From JBOHNM01 sp050730675 (GTDB lineage Bacteria; Planctomycetota; Phycisphaerae; Phycisphaerales; UBA1924), in NCBI GenBank assembly GCA_050730675.1, contig JBOHNM010000174.1:1-7820 (forward strand): 7,820 nucleotides of DNA, in the 5' to 3' direction. Each line of letters opens with the position of its first letter. Positions within the stretch are counted from its first letter, which is position 1. Position numbers and translations under genes: made by a program. This document shows, one piece after another, positions 6,957-7,820 of the stretch. The notes below the pieces were generated by a model, which made no database searches, was not told the origin of the DNA, and saw only the letters and a program-made list of their open reading frames with translations.

Positions 6957-7415
6957 GCCTGGTGCTCCGGGCGCCGGTGGAGACGGCGCTGTTGGGAGCG
7001 TACCGCGCGTGGGGGATTGGACCAGCGGGGTTGGGGTTATTGCGGGCGCTGTGAGATCAGTTGTTGTTGAAGGGGAATTGACGAGCGGGGCCCGTGGGGA
7101 AGCGGCGGCGGACGGATGAGAACTTGGAGAAGCTTGAGGCGACCGAGGAGCGGGGCGCGCCCCGGGTTGGTGTCCCTGCGTGGCGGCGAAGACAGCTTGG
7201 ATGTCCTGGCGGAGTTCGCGGCGGGCGGTGGTGGAGTCGGAGGGGGGCTTGTCGGGACGGAGGCGGAGGAGGGCCGCAGCCGCGAGGCGGCGCTCGGTGC
7301 GGGTCGCCGCGGGATCGGCGAGTTGGGTGCGGAGTTCGGCGAGGGCCTCGAGGTGGGCCTTGGCCAAGATGTCAGCGAGCGCGACTGCGGGCTTGGCGGC
7401 TGTTTGGGTATCCAT
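6957..7415 (-). other. In-frame open stretch upstream of the secreted protein; probable remnant or separate small gene plus spacer
   Basis: From an ATG at 7415 the frame runs without a stop into the secreted protein, giving 153 extra residues. Residues 1-79 look genuinely coding: they are helix-forming (ADILAKAHLEALAELRTQL, TERRLAAAALLRLRP) and about 84% of codons end in G or C by hand count. Residues 80-153 are Pro/Ser/Thr/Ala-rich and third-position GC falls to about 54%, while the first 30 codons after 6956 return to about 90%. An internal signal peptide would be useless, so a true 867-residue fusion is unlikely. A frame change near 7150-7190 would give a separate protein of roughly 119 residues ending at TGA 7059-7057. 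No Shine-Dalgarno sequence precedes the ATG at 7415. I do not recognise the helical segment with certainty; its style is seen in small planctomycete hypothetical proteins. Confidence 0.5.
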
Positions 7416-7571
7416 GACCGGGAGTTTGACGGGGAAAATCGGAAAAACAAAGTTTTGCTTGGGATGAGGACCTCAGATTGCGCAACGGAGCGTCCTTTGG
7501 CTGGTTCTGGAGGGCGGAATTCTGGAATGGGCGGAACTGAGGAGCGTGCTAGGCGATATATAGTGTGTGTG

Positions 7572-7582
7572 ACATAGTATGT
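7572..7582. promoter_or_regulatory. Palindrome ACATAGTATGT, possible PadR operator
   Basis: ACATA-G-TATGT is a perfect inverted repeat with a one-base centre. It sits in the AT-rich patch 139 bases before the PadR start. PadR-family regulators commonly bind AT-rich inverted repeats containing ATGT/ACAT or ATACT/AGTAT, often in their own promoter region; this site contains both ACAT/ATGT and AGTAT. The half-sites are closer together than in characterised PadR operators, so the assignment is tentative. Confidence 0.3.
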
Positions 7583-7597
7583 GATGGGAAGGTGTGT

Positions 7598-7651
7598 CAG
7601 ACGACCAGACGACCAGACGACCAGACGACCAGACGACCAGACGACCAGACG
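7598..7651. repeat. Tandem octamer array, 6.75 copies of CAGACGAC
   Basis: Six perfect copies of the 8-base unit CAGACGAC run from 7598 to 7645, followed by six bases of a seventh. No copy differs from the others. The unit length is not a multiple of three and no gene covers the array. It ends 70 bases before the PadR start and follows the AT-rich patch. Perfect identity suggests recent expansion by replication slippage, so the copy number may vary between strains. Confidence 0.97.
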
Positions 7652-7709
7652 GGATTCAAAGCCAAAGGCAGAGCACCGTCAACAACAATGTGTTTGTTTG
7701 GGTGTTTTC

Positions 7710-7714
7710 GGGAG
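7710..7714 (+). promoter_or_regulatory. Ribosome binding site of the PadR gene
   Basis: GGGAG ends 7 bases before the ATG at 7722, a good match in sequence and spacing, and it fixes the start codon. Confidence 0.7.
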
Positions 7715-7721
7715 AATTCAT

Positions 7722-7820
7722 ATGCGTGCAGAACGTGAACTGATGCGAGGCGCCGGGCCGGTGGCGGTGATGAAGCTGCTCGAGCGCGGGCCCATGTACG
7801 GGTACGAACTCGTCGAGGCG
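7722..7820 (+). CDS. PadR-family transcriptional regulator (3' end cut by window edge)
   Basis: Only the first 33 residues are visible. They show the PadR N-terminal winged-helix start: a hydrophobic helix (VAVMKLLERGPMYGYELVEA) with the hallmark LLxxGPMYGYEL motif. PadR regulators are cytoplasmic dimers that usually repress transporters, stress genes or their own promoter on binding a ligand. The start at 7722 is supported by the GGGAG site and by the motif's normal distance from the N terminus. It is transcribed divergently from the open frame to its left. The targets cannot be told from this window because the downstream gene is not included. Confidence 0.88.
   Translation, partial: MRAERELMRGAGPVAVMKLLERGPMYGYELVEA

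Larger units (their letters stand above)
7416..7721. other. Divergent intergenic region with AT-rich patch and repeats
   Basis: These 306 bases separate the leftward open frame from the rightward PadR gene and hold no convincing gene. They contain an A/T-rich inverted repeat AAAAC-AAA-GTTTT (7444-7456), an AT-rich patch with GATATATAG (about 7555-7563), a GT run, an 11-bp palindrome (7572-7582) and an octamer array (7598-7651). Promoters for both directions presumably lie here, but I cannot assign boxes reliably. Confidence 0.6.

Noticed and set aside
7444..7456. AAAAC-AAA-GTTTT inverted repeat as a terminator
   Set aside because: The stem is five mostly A-T pairs with a three-base loop and no gene ends nearby, so termination is not supported.
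7598..7651. Possible CRISPR array
   Set aside because: The units are 8 bases long and directly adjacent, with no spacers, so this is a simple tandem repeat.

Overview
The window is GC-rich bacterial DNA with dense, strongly GC3-biased coding on both strands. Several features together point to a planctomycete, most likely class Phycisphaerae: a secreted beta-helix protein ending in a Gly-Cys ('GC-type') dockerin, a planctomycete-style peptide chain release factor-like protein, flavin-dependent thymidylate synthase (ThyX), and weak or absent Shine-Dalgarno sites before some genes. This placement is inferred from protein features. No rRNA or other marker that would fix it lies in the window.

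Left part, + strand (1-1600): tsaD, missing only its first few codons, is followed with a one-base overlap (TGATG) by a short GGQ-containing release-factor-like gene. Both act in translation, one on tRNA modification and one presumably on ribosome-bound peptidyl-tRNA. A 10-bp hairpin (1602-1627) separates this pair from the convergent genes to its right.

Middle part, - strand (1657-4635): this is a tight three-gene unit read right to left: thyX, then an NmrA-like atypical short-chain dehydrogenase/reductase one base later, then a secreted beta-carbonic anhydrase that overlaps its predecessor by four bases (ATGA). The spacing implies co-transcription and translational coupling. No shared pathway is evident.

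Right part, - strand (4812-7415): a 714-residue exported protein has a signal peptide, an N-terminal beta-rich domain, a right-handed parallel beta-helix and a two-repeat GC-type dockerin. Its start at 6956 is supported by a GGAG site and the signal peptide. The same frame stays open upstream to 7415. Codon use suggests this stretch is a separate small cytoplasmic-type gene, possibly frameshifted, followed by a spacer.

Right edge (7416-7820): a 306-base intergenic region carries an AT-rich patch, an 11-bp perfect palindrome and a striking array of 6.75 copies of an 8-bp unit. It leads into a divergent PadR-family regulator that is cut off by the window end. This region is the best candidate for unexplained regulatory structure. 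I see no CRISPR array, insertion sequence, tRNA or rRNA, and no clear new multi-gene system.
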